A stretch of DNA of 64,000 nt, taken from NCBI GenBank assembly GCA_018287875.1, contig JAGVVL010000013.1:3906001-3970000 (forward strand), written 5' to 3'. The position numbers were made by a program, and so were the translations under genes. Under the pieces are notes generated by a model. It had not been told where the DNA came from. It saw nothing but the letters and a program-made list of their open reading frames with translations, and did not search any database. The DNA comes from Nigrospora sphaerica (taxonomy: Eukaryota > Ascomycota > Sordariomycetes > Amphisphaeriales > Apiosporaceae). Position 1 is the stretch's first letter; each line of letters starts with the position of its first letter. This document shows, one piece after another, positions 1 to 11,089 of this stretch.

Positions 1-185
1 CCGTCGTGTCCGAGGTTTGCTTCTATCACGGCTTCCAGAGGCGGCTGCCCCTCGCCGTCGCCGCCCTCGCCCTTGGCTGTGTCGTCGTCGGGCCCGGCGC
101 CCTCGCCCTCGCCGTCTGGATCTGGCGTGAGTCCTTCGTGTCGCCCGCGGAGCCCCCATGCGGGACCACGGCGGTTAAGACGTGA
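1..185 (+). CDS. C-terminal end of a membrane protein (5' part outside window)
   Basis: The third forward frame is open from the window edge to a TGA at 183-185. It encodes about 60 residues with one hydrophobic stretch rich in Ala, Val, Leu and Gly (roughly residues 15-40) ending in Trp-Ile-Trp-Arg, which looks like a final transmembrane helix followed by a short polar tail. A GTGAGT at 126-131 could be a splice donor, in which case the true end would lie elsewhere. No family can be recognised from so short a piece, and the frame could be fortuitous in this GC-rich DNA. Confidence 0.35.
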   Translation, partial: VVSEVCFYHGFQRRLPLAVAALALGCVVVGPGALALAVWIWRESFVSPAEPPCGTTAVKT

Positions 186-714
186 TGGGGGGCTATTGCA
201 GGACTTCATTTGTTCCCATAGCGGTTAATGCCTTTTCATGTTCATTGAAAGTCTTTTGAATGCAAGCCACTCTTTTCATATCCGCCATTTCGCTGCTTGT
301 GTTCGTTGTCTTGCAGTTGAGCTCGCGACTGGGCGATAGCTACCTATCTTGCGGTTCCACGCTGAAACAGGAACTTGAGAGAGCTTCACCGAATAATGTC
401 TCAATCCGAAGCTGCCCAGCATCATTGTTGGCATCCGATTCGATGCAGGGTGACACGAGGCCCTCTTTCTGATGGGGCTGACGCCAAGTGAGCTGATGCG
501 AACGTCAAAGTTCCTGTATTGCCTCATTCAGCCAAGCGCGGCGGCCGGCAAGGTACCTACAAAAACGGCAACATAGTCCTGTTGTCATCACAGCGACGTT
601 GCTCAGTCTGTATCTCGGCCTTGTTAAGGGAAAACCTGGAAAAGAAGAATAAAAAAGGGCTGATCATACAAGACTCCATTTAGTCGACCCTCGCCAGATT
701 CCGTTACGATCACC
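186..714. other. Intergenic region upstream of the P450 gene
   Basis: No gene is recognised. A 70-codon frame at 260-472 starts with a hydrophobic stretch but has no other gene-like property. The stretch presumably holds the promoter and leader of the P450 gene; no specific binding site stands out. Confidence 0.5.
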
Positions 715-2430
715 ATGGGCTCCGTCTTGTCGTCACCGGGGGGTCTTCTGACGGCCACCATCCTCACCCTAGCCATGCCCCTTCTCTACCAGCGGCTCTT
801 GCCTAAGCCCATTCCCGGGGTCCCCTACAACGAGGAGGCGTCGAAGAGCCTGCTCGGCGACGTTCCCGAGATGATGGCCTACGTGCTCCGCACGCAGCGC
901 GTCTTCTGCTGGCTCACGTCGCTCACGACGCGGCACGGCAGCGCCGTGGTGCAGGTTTTCGTCAAGCCGTTTGGGGCGCGGCCGTGGGTCGTGGTGACGG
1001 ACCCGCACGAGAGCCAGGACCTGCTGCTGCGGCGCACGCGCGAGTTCGACCGCAGCGGCTTCTTCGGCGAGCTCATCGGCGGCATCCTGCCCGAGCAGCA
1101 CATCCAGTTCCTCTCGGACGACAAGCGCTTCCGCGCCAACCGCCGCCTCATCAACCACCTCATGGCGCCCACCATTATCGCCGCCATCAGCGCCCCCGAG
1201 GCCTACCGCTCCGTCGAGGCCCTCATCCGCGTCTGGCAGGCCAAGTGCGACGCCGCCCGGGGTCGCCCCTTCTCGGCCCACCTGGACATCAAGTACGCGG
1301 CCCTCGACTTCATTTTCATGTCGTCGTTCGGCATGCCCGAGGCCGAGGGCATCACGGCCCACCGGCTGGACGCCGTGCAGCAGGGCGAGACTCATGTTCC
1401 GGCCGACGGCGACGAGCCAGCCGTCTTCCCCGAGGGGCGCATTCCCGACGTCTTCGCCGCCGTGCTGACGCTGGAGCAGTCGGTGATGTCGACGCAGCTC
1501 TCGCCGGCGCCGGCCCTGACGTCGTGGATCCTGCGCCAGCTGCCGTACATGAAGAGGGCGACGGCGACCAAGGACGCGTACATCCGCGCGCGCGTCGACG
1601 CCGGCGTGCAGCTGATCGAGGCGGGCCACACCGACGCCCCCGGTAGCGCGCTGCACTCGGTACTGCTGCGCGAGCGCGAGCTGGCGGCGGCGGCGGGGCG
1701 GGCGCCGGCGTACCACGGGCGGGCCATCGCCGACGAGTTCTTCGGCTTCATGCTGGCAGGCCACGACACGACGGCTACGGCCGTGGCCTGGGGCGTCAAG
1801 TACCTGGCGGAGCAGGTGGCGGTGCAGACGCGGCTCCGGGCCGCCCTGCACGCGGCGCTGCCGGCCGCGGGCCCGTCCTACGCGGCGCTCGCCCACGCCC
1901 GCGCGCCATACCTCGACGCCGTCGTGGCCGAGGTGCTGCGCCACGCGACGCCCGTCGCCTTCGTGGTGCGGCGCGCGCGGTGCGATGCTGTCGTGCTCGG
2001 CCGCCACGTCCCCGCTGGCACCGACGTCTTCCTAATGGCCGATGGGCCGGGCTACCTGGCGCCGGGCCTGCCGGTCCCGGCCGCCGACCGCAGCCCGGGC
2101 GCGTGTCCCGGCCAAGCGCTGACGGGCCTCTGGGATGACGCCGACGCCGCCGCCTTCCGACCCGAGCGCTGGCTCGCTTCGGACCCCGAGACCGGCGAGG
2201 AGCGGTTCGACCCCCAGGCCGGCCCGTCGCTGGCCTTCGGCCTCGGGCCCCGCGGCTGTTTCGGCCGGCGGCTCGCCCTGCAGCACCTGCGCATCCAGTT
2301 CGCGCTCCTGGTGTGGTATTTCCGGCTCCTGCCGGTGCCCGTGGCCTTGGCCGGCCACGAGGCTGTCCAAAGGTTTGCGAGGGAACCGGCGCAGTGCTAC
2401 GTGCGCTTAGAGAGGGCTGCGCCCCGTTGA
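715..2430 (+). CDS. Cytochrome P450 monooxygenase
   Basis: Encodes a 571-residue heme-thiolate monooxygenase, probably anchored in the ER membrane by the hydrophobic stretch at residues 10-28 and followed by a Pro-rich hinge (KPIPGVP). All diagnostic P450 motifs are readable: the I-helix oxygen-activation motif AGHDTT (348-353), the K-helix ExxR as EVLR (406-409), PERW of the meander, and the heme-binding loop FGLGPRGCFG with the axial cysteine at residue 515. The gene appears intronless. It starts at the ATG in the context caccATGG. No tailoring or backbone biosynthesis gene lies nearby, so a biosynthetic cluster cannot be claimed. The substrate is unknown. It resembles fungal P450s whose region before the heme loop carries an extended loop, which may explain the length slightly above the usual 500-540 residues. 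Confidence 0.93.
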   Translation: MGSVLSSPGGLLTATILTLAMPLLYQRLLPKPIPGVPYNEEASKSLLGDVPEMMAYVLRTQRVFCWLTSLTTRHGSAVVQVFVKPFGARPWVVVTDPHESQDLLLRRTREFDRSGFFGELIGGILPEQHIQFLSDDKRFRANRRLINHLMAPTIIAAISAPEAYRSVEALIRVWQAKCDAARGRPFSAHLDIKYAALDFIFMSSFGMPEAEGITAHRLDAVQQGETHVPADGDEPAVFPEGRIPDVFAAVLTLEQSVMSTQLSPAPALTSWILRQLPYMKRATATKDAYIRARVDAGVQLIEAGHTDAPGSALHSVLLRERELAAAAGRAPAYHGRAIADEFFGFMLAGHDTTATAVAWGVKYLAEQVAVQTRLRAALHAALPAAGPSYAALAHARAPYLDAVVAEVLRHATPVAFVVRRARCDAVVLGRHVPAGTDVFLMADGPGYLAPGLPVPAADRSPGACPGQALTGLWDDADAAAFRPERWLASDPETGEERFDPQAGPSLAFGLGPRGCFGRRLALQHLRIQFALLVWYFRLLPVPVALAGHEAVQRFAREPAQCYVRLERAAPR

Positions 2431-2550
2431 GGAAAGAGGGCTACTTTCCGCGTCTGTCCTCCACTTCCTTCCTCGTGTTGAAATTTGATATGAGAGTTGA
2501 GGATTGCACTTAGGTGATACAATGTCTTTCGATGGAGTCGGCGCAGTTCA

Positions 2551-3845
2551 TTAGTACCAAATATGCCTGTTAATTTGGTGTTCGTTTATCACGTCTTGGA
2601 GGTACGCGTCGACGTCAGCGCCCTGCTCCCACAGCCGCTCTTCGGTGCTCTCGACCTGGCGAATGTCCTGTTCGTTCATGTTCCGGCCGTCGTGGATTTC
2701 GACGAGTTCCACCAAGACCTTGGTGATGGGGAAGTCGGCGGCCCCCGTGACACGCAACGTGCCATCGGCCCTTTCCTCGCAGTAGTAGCGCAGGCGAAAC
2801 CGCCGGTCGATTGTGAAAAGGGACGGAGGACTGCCGGCGACGAAATGAGTATCAGGTCGCGCCAAGGCCGGGTGCAGTTTGGGCAGGTTGAACAGGACAT
2901 CCACGGGGGGCGAGTTCCCGGCCCGAGCTCGAGCCTCGAGATTGGCCGCAAGGACAGCCATGAGACCGTCGCCCAGGACGCGGCGTTCTCGGACGACGGA
3001 CCACGACGAGGCCTCGTCGTGGTCCAGCCAAATGTGGAGGTGGCGAAGCTTCGGCAACCTGCAAACGGCCGGCCACACGCTTGCCCAGGTGGCGCGGGCG
3101 GCATCCGTGCCCTCGCCGCTCCTGTACTGAGGAGTGCTGGCGGGCTCGTCGTCCGCGCCTCTTTCCAGCGCTTCGTAAAAGGCCAACGGGAGCCGAAGGG
3201 TAACATGCAGCCTCTGAATCAAGGGGCCCGCGACCCAATCCCAGAAGTTGCCGGGCCGGGCAGCCCCGCCGAGCGGCTCTCGGGTCAAGACTTCCAAGAC
3301 CTCGAGGTCGGTGACGTTGACGACTGCCGACTCGACCACGATGTCGCAGAGGTCGAAAAACCTGTGGCGAGGAACAAGAGACAGTGAGCCAGCAACCGAC
3401 GGAGGGCCGAGGGCGGGTATCCGCCATCTTACATTTTCTTGCACACGGAAAGAAGGTTGCCGACGCGAACACGGTCAGGGGCCCGGGCGGCCTCTTCGCA
3501 TTTCCAATGGGGGCCCCAAGACGAGGCGACGCGCCGCGCCCACGTCGCCTCGGCAGCGTCGTCGCAGGCCGGGGCGCGACCGGGCGGCGGGCGACGTTCG
3601 TAGCCGTCGAGAAAGTAGTCCTCGACGAGAGAGGGGCGGACGGGAGGCTCGAGGCAGACGGAACCGGCGAGCCGGCCGCCGCCCGGCGGGAAGAAGACGT
3701 GCAGCGACGGCGGCACAAGGTGCCCGTAGACGGCGCGCCGGATCTCGGCCGGCGCCGACATCAGCCGGCTGCCCGGCTGCGCGTGCACGGGAGCCGCGTA
3801 CGCGGCACGTGAGTGCGCTCGAACCGCCGGGGTTGATGGGGCCAT
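2551..3845 (-). CDS. F-box/DUF7730-like hypothetical protein, two exons
   Basis: Two exons on the minus strand: 3845-3433 and 3361-2551, joined across a 71-bp intron (donor GTAAGA, acceptor CACAG). The joined frame has 407 codons. Near residue 28 is a stretch reading MSAPAEIRRAVYGHL, of the kind that opens fungal F-box and DUF7730 proteins, and LLSVCKKM at the exon junction matches the usual 'L..CR.M' segment. The rest has alternating acidic and Arg-rich segments without a catalytic motif. An in-frame ATG 24 codons upstream (3917) is possible; 3845 was chosen because the upstream part is not protein-like for this family. The family is often expanded in fungi and has no established function; a role in substrate recognition for ubiquitin ligases would be inference. 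The gene converges on the P450 gene with about 120 bp between stop codons. Confidence 0.7.
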
Positions 3846-4369
3846 CGGGGGGTATTGCGGATCGTGCGCGCAAAGGAAGATGAAGAAACGAGGCGGCAGC
3901 GCCCGCGTGATGTACACGGGAGATCTGATTGATGCTGGTTGTAGGAAGGATCAACCTTAGCCTCCAGGCTCGATTAGGGATGAGCAAGCGGGGGGCTGGA
4001 AGGTACGTTACTAATGAATCCCACAGTGGGTCCGTGGGGGGCAACCCAGCAATGCCCATAACTAATGTACCTGAGCTACCCCTGCTTCGAGCGCGGCAGT
4101 GGGTTTTAATAGCAGGGGTCAACGGCGAACGTGATCAAGTTGCTCCCCATAGTGCCGTCAATCACTTCTATCCTTGTCGATATCTCATAGCCTACTTGAT
4201 CATGAGAGCAATCGGAACTAGTGACCAGCGGCTTTTGCTTGCTCGATGCTGAGACTCAGCGGGTTATGCTGGAAATCATCGCTTAACCCAACGAGGCCAA
4301 GCAATCACAACTGTAGGACAACCAGTGCTGAATTTATTATAGTTGAATATGTACGCAGGAGTTAGGTGT
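3846..4369. other. Intergenic region, no gene recognised
   Basis: The stretch lies between the start of the F-box-like gene and the stop of the CFEM receptor gene. It carries many stops in all frames and nothing recognisable apart from presumed promoter and 3'-UTR sequence. Confidence 0.5.
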
Positions 4370-6203
4370 TCAGGTACTAAAGCCTTTCTTGTCGGGGTCG
4401 TGCATGAAGGCAACGTGCACCTTCTCGGGCGACTGGGGACCCGCCGGTACGGGCGGCAGTTCCATGGCGTCGACATCGGCCGAGGGGCTCAGGAGATAGC
4501 TGGTCGTGCTGTTGGGCCGGTGGCTTTCTTCGGGGCGCCGCGAGGAGCCCTGGCCATAGGTGGCGATGGCGCTGTCGGGCAGGGTCCGCTCGCCCGAGTA
4601 CGTCGTGTTGGTGATTTTGGAGATGAGCAGGCTCAGCCACGGCCGCAGCGTCGGCAGCGTGCTGCAGAAGATCATGAACATGGTTTCGACCAGGGACCAT
4701 ACCGCAATGTCCACGTTGTCCCCTGGTGGAAACGCGTTAGCTAGGGGCAGGCAGTCGGGACACGAGCGAAAAAAAAGGGGGAGGGGGCTTGTTCCTCTGC
4801 CCCCTACCCTCGCAGGCTTGGCACTCACAAGTGGGATCAAAGGTCGTGTTAAACTGCACGACATACTTGAGGCGGATGATGCTGGCGACGCTCGAGAGGG
4901 CGGCGAAGGAGAAGAGGAGGACGAGCAGGACGCGCTCGCGGCGCGAGATCTTTAGGCGGCGCACCTCGGGGATGGGCAGGAGGACGAGGATGACGTCCCA
5001 GACGACGGAGAGGGCGCCGGTGGCGTAGGTGATGCCGACAACGTCGAGGCAGCGGCCGGTGATGAACTTGTTCCAGATGGTCTCGATGGGACGGCACTGG
5101 AAGGCGAGGAGAAAGAAGATGGTGAGGTTGCCCGCCACGATGAGCACGATGCACGTGCAGCACGCCACGCGGAACCAGGCCCGGCCCTCGAAGATGTGCA
5201 AGTATAGGATGAAGATGGCGACGCGCACGCAGAGCTGCGTCAGGATGTAGAAGAGCTGCGCCGTCCAGAACAGCTAGAACATATCGTCGCGTCAGCCGAT
5301 CGAGTTGGGGACGCCGGGGTCGCGGCCCGCGTTGGGCCCATGGGTCGTCGTCGTGTACCGGCACGCGGGGCGTCTTCGTTTCACTTAGGTACGCACCTTC
5401 CAGAGCGCCGTCTCGTTGGAGGCATCAATATCCCAGAAATGCAACCCGCTGCCGAGCTTCGTAGTGGCAATGGCATTCCCGGAGCACACCATGGCAAAGA
5501 CCTGCAAAGCACCGTGAGCGCAAAGGACCGAACCATCGAGAGCGGCGGGCGTACCGAAGCAAGAATGCACATCCAGTCGTCCCACCACAGCCGCCGCGTC
5601 CTCTGGATTCGGCAGAGGCAGCGCAGGAAGACGAGGGGCACTATGACGGCGATGGACACGATGGCGGCGATGCGGAGGTCCGAGCCCCGGTTCGGCCGAG
5701 GGTACAGCGAACAGAGGTTGCTCAGAAGCCTGCCGGATTCTGTTCGCCGTCGGTCAGCAAAATTGTACCTCCCACGGCGGCTGTCCGGGGTAGGTACTTG
5801 AGTATCCAGAAGGCATGGGGATTTACTTACGTATTACAAGGCCGTGGTCGCACGACTTTTGCACGCACTCGGACAACCTTGACTGTACAGCTATGTCGCT
5901 ACACAGACAATCCACCATGTTGTCCACGCTTTCTACCTTGCAGGTAGTGACGGCCAGCTCTTTGGCGGTACAGGATTGCTGTGGGGGGAGCAGGGTAAGC
6001 AGCCGCGCTGGGCATCTTGAGCATGGCCGACGTCTGGCGCGCGCGCGTGGGGGGGGGGGCGGCAAAGAGAAACCTACAGCACAAAACGGCACGGCGGCGA
6101 ATATGCCCTCCAGAGTCACGCCGGGCGGTGCGCCTTGGGCCTTGGCCAACCGGGGGGCCAGCCCGGCCAGGAGCAGGAAGAGAAGGGGGATCGGCGAACG
6201 CAT
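4370..6203 (-). CDS. CFEM-domain Pth11-like seven-transmembrane receptor, six exons
   Basis: Six minus-strand exons: 6203-6078, 5978-5831, 5739-5555, 5501-5397, 5273-4829 and 4722-4370. They join in frame to 453 residues. The order is a signal peptide (residues 1 to about 22), an extracellular CFEM domain, seven membrane helices, and a cytoplasmic tail of about 90 residues rich in Ser and Pro. Splicing exons 1-3 produces all eight CFEM cysteines (FCAQSC, TTC, DCLC, EC, KSC, NLC), with 15 residues between the last two, as in the family. The membrane part has the Pth11 hallmarks WWDDW before helix 2 and DPTWDNVDIAVWSLVE, the latter created exactly by the exon 5/6 junction. Relatives are plasma-membrane receptors; Pth11 of Magnaporthe senses surface cues. 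The ligand here is unknown. Intron sizes are 99, 91, 53, 123 and 106 bp. Confidence 0.9.
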
Positions 6204-8736
6204 CCTGCCAGGACTTCCGGAATCCTCGCACAAATGCTCAAGTCACGGGCAGCAATAGTCTCCGGAAGGAGGGAGGGAAGACGGAGGGGAGCCTCGCGGC
6301 CACTCGGGGCCGGCCGCAATAAGTATTGACGAGCCCGTCGTGGGCATATCGGGCATCGTCTGGCCAAGTCGCTCAGTCGAGTCGATCCCCCCGGGCACGG
6401 ATCCCCTTTCTGGTGGCCCAGCGGTCGGTTGGCGTGAGCCGGTGCGCGGATGGCGGCTACAGTGGGGAAAGCCTAGCCTCATGAGCTGTCATTTGCGTGG
6501 CGTGTCCCTTGATCCCCGAACCGGCCAATTCCCCCCTGCTCAGCTATCCAGATGCACACTATATGTTGATGTAAGGCAGTACTTAATCTATCCATCATCG
6601 TCGATCCGTGAGCGGGATAGATCCGGTAGACCAGGAACACCCCCCACGACCGGTAAACACCGGACCAATGGAAAGGGGCCCCGCGGATCGGACAAGGGCG
6701 GCTCTGTTGCGTGCACCCCGTCGCGGATTTGTGAAGATGAAACCAGAGTCAGGTACTCGACGGTAAATGGCGCCCTGGCTGCTTTCTAGTCCGACGTGAC
6801 GACGGGCAGTGGTACGAAGTAATTACCCTAGTACTTAATCAGCCAAGCCCCCGGCCGGGTGGGTAGTCAGCTGAACCCTGCCGCTAAAGCTCGAAACGGC
6901 ATGGCAGCCTGGTCGATCCTAGCGTCTTCACTCCGTATTTGCAGTCAATCAGCGCTAGAGTACGTGCTACAGGTAGGAACGCTCAGGCTCTCAGCATGAG
7001 CAGCGTGGATCGGCCGCTAGAGGCCGGCAAAGCGCTGCCAAACAGCCCTCTGGTGACGATGTCCTGCTTCACAGCACGGCATTCACGAGGCTTGAGCGTT
7101 GTCGTGACGTTCAGGATGATCCAGTATGATCCAGTACGGATGGACCCTTACCTGCCATTGCCCCACTACGCAGCCCGTCAATCCATTATCCCAACTATTC
7201 CTAGCACCCCTCTATCACTAGCCTCTCTGCTCCTTAACTGTCCTTAGCCCGCGACGAGCCCTTGAGGCGCAAGGCCTGCAACTTACTCGCGGGGAAGAGG
7301 CCTGATACGCCGAGTATCACACCGCCCGCATTCGCCCACCGTTTTATCCGTCACCTAGCCTGGAACGGGTTTTATTATCACGCCTTAGCACGCGGGAACA
7401 CACCGGGGTTGGGGGCCATGGTGCTGTTCAACGCCACTCTCCTCCCCTTTGGATACCGGTGGCACGATACGAACCGGCTGGGCGCCAGGCCCCCTACGTG
7501 AGTAAAGTACTAAGGTTGCATATCTGCCCCTAGCCTGGAAGCCCATTCATTCTCCCACCCCCCGTCGATTCAGCGTGTAACTTGGCCCGCGGCCGTACTG
7601 AGTCAGGCCGGGTTAGCCCCAACCACTAGGACTGGTGGTACGGACAGGACTGAACACGAACTTTCTCGAAACGAACAAGCGTTCCGCCCGCCCCACGTCC
7701 ACACGCCGGCACCGCCGCCGGTTCCTCCGCCTGCGGGAATCATCGGGGCTACCTGCTCGTAGGGGGAGAGGGGCGTCGACCATCACTTTAAGCACGTGGG
7801 CGGCACTAGCCAACTCTTTTCTCTCCCCCCTGTTCGCGTCCCTGTGGGGGGCGAAAGGCCCCGTTGTTCTCGTGCATGTCACCCATGGGCACACTGCAGT
7901 ATTCCGTTGTCATCTGCGCGCCGGTTACCACCGCCAAAGGCAAGTCGTTGCGGACAAACGCCACCGCGAGTTGGGCCGTCAAGCAGTTGGCTGCGTCCGC
8001 CCCGGCGCCCGTCTCGCCGGCTACGAGTGGCGGCGCCCCTCTCGATGCACGGGCAACATCGGGTGGCGTTAGAAAGTAAATAGCCCGAGAAGAAAGGGAT
8101 ATACGGCATCGCAGATCTACTATCCCTATGGTGTTTGCTCATTGACCCGTGGCGATTAGTCGCGAGCATGGCGTCGTATACTCGACGTCTGGCCTCAAGT
8201 TGCCTTGACGGCTAATGCTCAACATACACCTTCATTTTTCGCAACCGCGGTCTCCAATGTTGTCCCATTCTACCGCTTAACAAAGCATTCATCATCCTTT
8301 TGTGCCGAATCATACAGGTGAGAACGAAGTTGAAGTTGACGTTTTCTTCCATCATTTTGTTGATCTCTTGATCTCATTCTTCTCACAAGTTGTTGGATGA
8401 ATGCAAGTGTTGGTGAGATGGTCCATATACGGGGGCCCAGGCTGCCAACGTATACGCGTATGTCGAAGAGCGAGGCATCATGCGGAAAGATTTATCCATC
8501 TACTCCCATAGAAGCAGGCTTAGCATGCTCTTTCTATGGACTTTCCGACATCACGCAATGCAGCAAGCGATCTGTATTGTCCCGAGACCGACTACCTGTA
8601 TTCCGGAACACCAAGGCTACTGCCGAGCTAAGTATTGGGATCTCTTCGTCATCCTTATCCAATCAACGACGACACCCAGCATTCAACAACTCCGCACCAA
8701 TGATATCATAGGCACCGGACTACAAAGTGTCCTGCT
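6204..8736. other. 2.5-kb gene-free region
   Basis: No coding frame resembles a known protein and no exon chain could be built. From about 6500 the sequence has frequent TAC/TAA/TAG words and lower GC than the flanking genes, so it may be old decayed sequence. No repeat boundary or target duplication was found. Confidence 0.5.
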
Positions 8737-11089
8737 CTACGTACCCGTCATCCCACGGTTCCCACATCCGAGCAAAACTCGGACAGCCTCAAAGTTTTTA
8801 TGCCTCAGCGCTGTCGAGTATGCACTCTCCCGAAAATCCCCGCGTAAACTGGTATTTTGCAGGAGTACTGTCAGAGTCCTGCTTGCACGGTGACGTCGCG
8901 GCTTAGTGTTCCAACGGGCCGAGTCTTCAACACATTTCCAGATCGCCTCCTCGGCAACCTCTACCTTGCGGTCGAGGAGGAACGTGACGATACCTGATCT
9001 ATGTCTTTCGGCGGCGAATAGTAGCAACTCGGGCCCCAGTTGTCCAAGAGCGTCATCGGGGAAATTGAATCGAGAGCCGAAGAAATCTAGAATCATCTCG
9101 AGGATCGTGATGTCCACGTCGTCCTTTATCGCGTCTTCCAATGACAGGGACTGGATGACATTCCGTCGTACGTCTTCTTGTTGCAGGTCCCGAGCAGTCC
9201 CCCTAGCAATGCTGTGAGTGAATTCTTGATGGCAAAAGCGATGAGCTTTCCTCTCTCAGGGCCCTGTAGTGGTATGGTAACCAAGATTTCCTTCAGTGGC
9301 TGTTCCTCGGTAAGTTCTGAGTGATTGTCTTCGGTAAACAATTGGAAATTGATACTCTCTTCCTTGAGACGCTCGAGCAAATAGCGTCCACCTAAGGCAA
9401 TTTCATGCGGATTCGGATGCACCAATGCACAGCGCACGTTACTGCAGTCGTTCCAAATGCGGCTACAAATGCGTCTACGAAACAATCCGAGGAACAACCA
9501 ACTGTAGAAGGCCAAATCCCAGCTAGAGAATCTAGGTGGAGTTTCCTCGCAGAAGAGACTCCAAAATTCCCCGGCGACTCTCGACTGGCTCTCTCTGGCA
9601 ATTTGACCGGCTGCAATGATTTAGAGGGTGTCCTTGGCGGTTGCGTAGTTCTTTGCCTTGCGCTGCGCACGGGCGTAAGACAACATGGCTCCAACCCGGA
9701 ATTTCTGCGTCTGTTTGGGAAATATGATGTTGCTCTCACATGTGCCAGGCTTCCATCCAGTTTGTTGAACCTTCATCACCTCTGTCCAAAACAGAGTCCG
9801 GACTTGGCAGGAAATTTCCGAGGCAACTGACTGTCTTCCCGTTTCCGAGGTGGCCCTCTTCGAGGAGCAATACCTTCTCGGTCAACTCATCCAAGTTTTT
9901 GGCTCCGTAAAGGGAGAACCCCCATAAACTGATCACTGACTCCAGGATAGAGAGGATGGTGTGCCACATGTCTCCTGATTTGATCATGGAGAATGATATT
10001 TGCTGCGGTTGCTCTGGTCTGCCGGGATTCCAATCGATTGTTGCTGTGGTATGCCAATTCAGGCCTTTGGCTTTTCCCCAACGTTCCAGGACAAGATCAC
10101 CTCGACGTCTTAAAAGATGGTTTGCGACGTCTTGCAACGCCATTTGTAGGCTTTTAGCGACGATAGTGGCTGGCCCATCCCATCGTGGCTGCGCACCCCG
10201 AATTCTGTGGTTAGACAGATAGGCAAGCCGGGATCTGAAGAGCAAGACCATGGCTGCCGAATTGGGCCCTTCTAAGCCAGAGTTGTCACGAGGCTTTTCC
10301 ATCTCTTTCATAAATTCTGTCTCTTCTCCTGCGAAATCTCTTCAGTCAGAAGCCAGGTTTGTTGAAAGGAACGCGAATAACGGATTGCCACGAGGGCCCT
10401 CGGAGAGCCATGCGATGCGTCGGGGTCTGACCGAACGTATGGCGGGGGTATCAACCGGCTGGCCGCATAGCTGCCAGTCCGGCAGACCTTCGGTATCCTC
10501 GGGGCTCACCCTGTTTCGCTGATCAGGTCGAATGTTCCTCAATATGTCCAATGCTTGCCAATCCAGCTCGTAGCCCTCGAAATTCCTTTCTTTGGATGAA
10601 TGACTTTGTGTTCTTCTTCTCATCAAGGCCCGTGCCGGACCTAGCGGATCTGTACTTGGGGTAAAAATCATTCTTGCCAGACTTGTGGAAGAATTCCAGA
10701 ATCTTGGGCTAACCAAAGACGCGACAGACACCCCCTTCGGACCACAGCTCACAAACGTCGTCGCTAGTAGAAGAGCAAAGCTCGGTTTCTGCCAGAACAT
10801 GTGATTCTTGAGCTCTCTCAACGAAAGCTCTGAGCGCGGGGCCGCCATAGAGTCGAATAACGGCGACAAGCGCCGTGATAATGCCGAGTGGAGCCATGCC
10901 GAAGATAATGCTTTCCAGGAAATGGGTCGATTCACTGAGGTATTGCTTAGTGACTTGCTCCCCGAATAGCGTGATGAGGGGCGCGAGGTCGGTGGCGAAG
11001 TTGTTGGTGAAATCGTCCCAAGAATCCTTGTACAAGGCCAAAGCTGTTCCAGCGAAAGTGAAAAGCAGATAAAATAATCTGATGATCAT
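8737..11089 (-). pseudogene. Broken gene of a fungal membrane/ankyrin-repeat family
   Basis: Minus-strand pieces follow the order of a large (about 1000-residue) fungal family of unknown function. The 5' piece (11089-10709) has a signal-like start and the family signatures NFATDLAPLITLFGEQVTKQ, APLGIITALVA and ELCSSTSDDVCELWSEGG, then hits TAG at 10709-10711; the same frame continues with family-like PKILEFFHK. The next recognisable part, EGYELDWQALDI (within 10935-10342, another frame), belongs several hundred residues further on in the family, so the middle membrane region seems deleted. A frame at 10311-9736 (RSRLAYLS, SVISLWGFSLYG) fits the following domain. Frames at 9515-9126 and 9141-8737 end in ankyrin-like repeats (LLLFAAERHRSGIVTFLLD). 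Unknown introns could explain some frame changes but not the stop plus the missing centre. A pseudogene is most likely. Confidence 0.65.

Noticed and set aside
260..472. 70-codon frame with signal-peptide-like start
   Set aside because: Hydrophobic start only; no conserved tail, no cysteine pattern, and it lies in the presumed P450 promoter.
769..2007. 412-codon minus-strand frame opposite the P450 gene
   Set aside because: It is a GC-driven antisense shadow of the P450, with an Arg/His/Gly-heavy translation and no motif.
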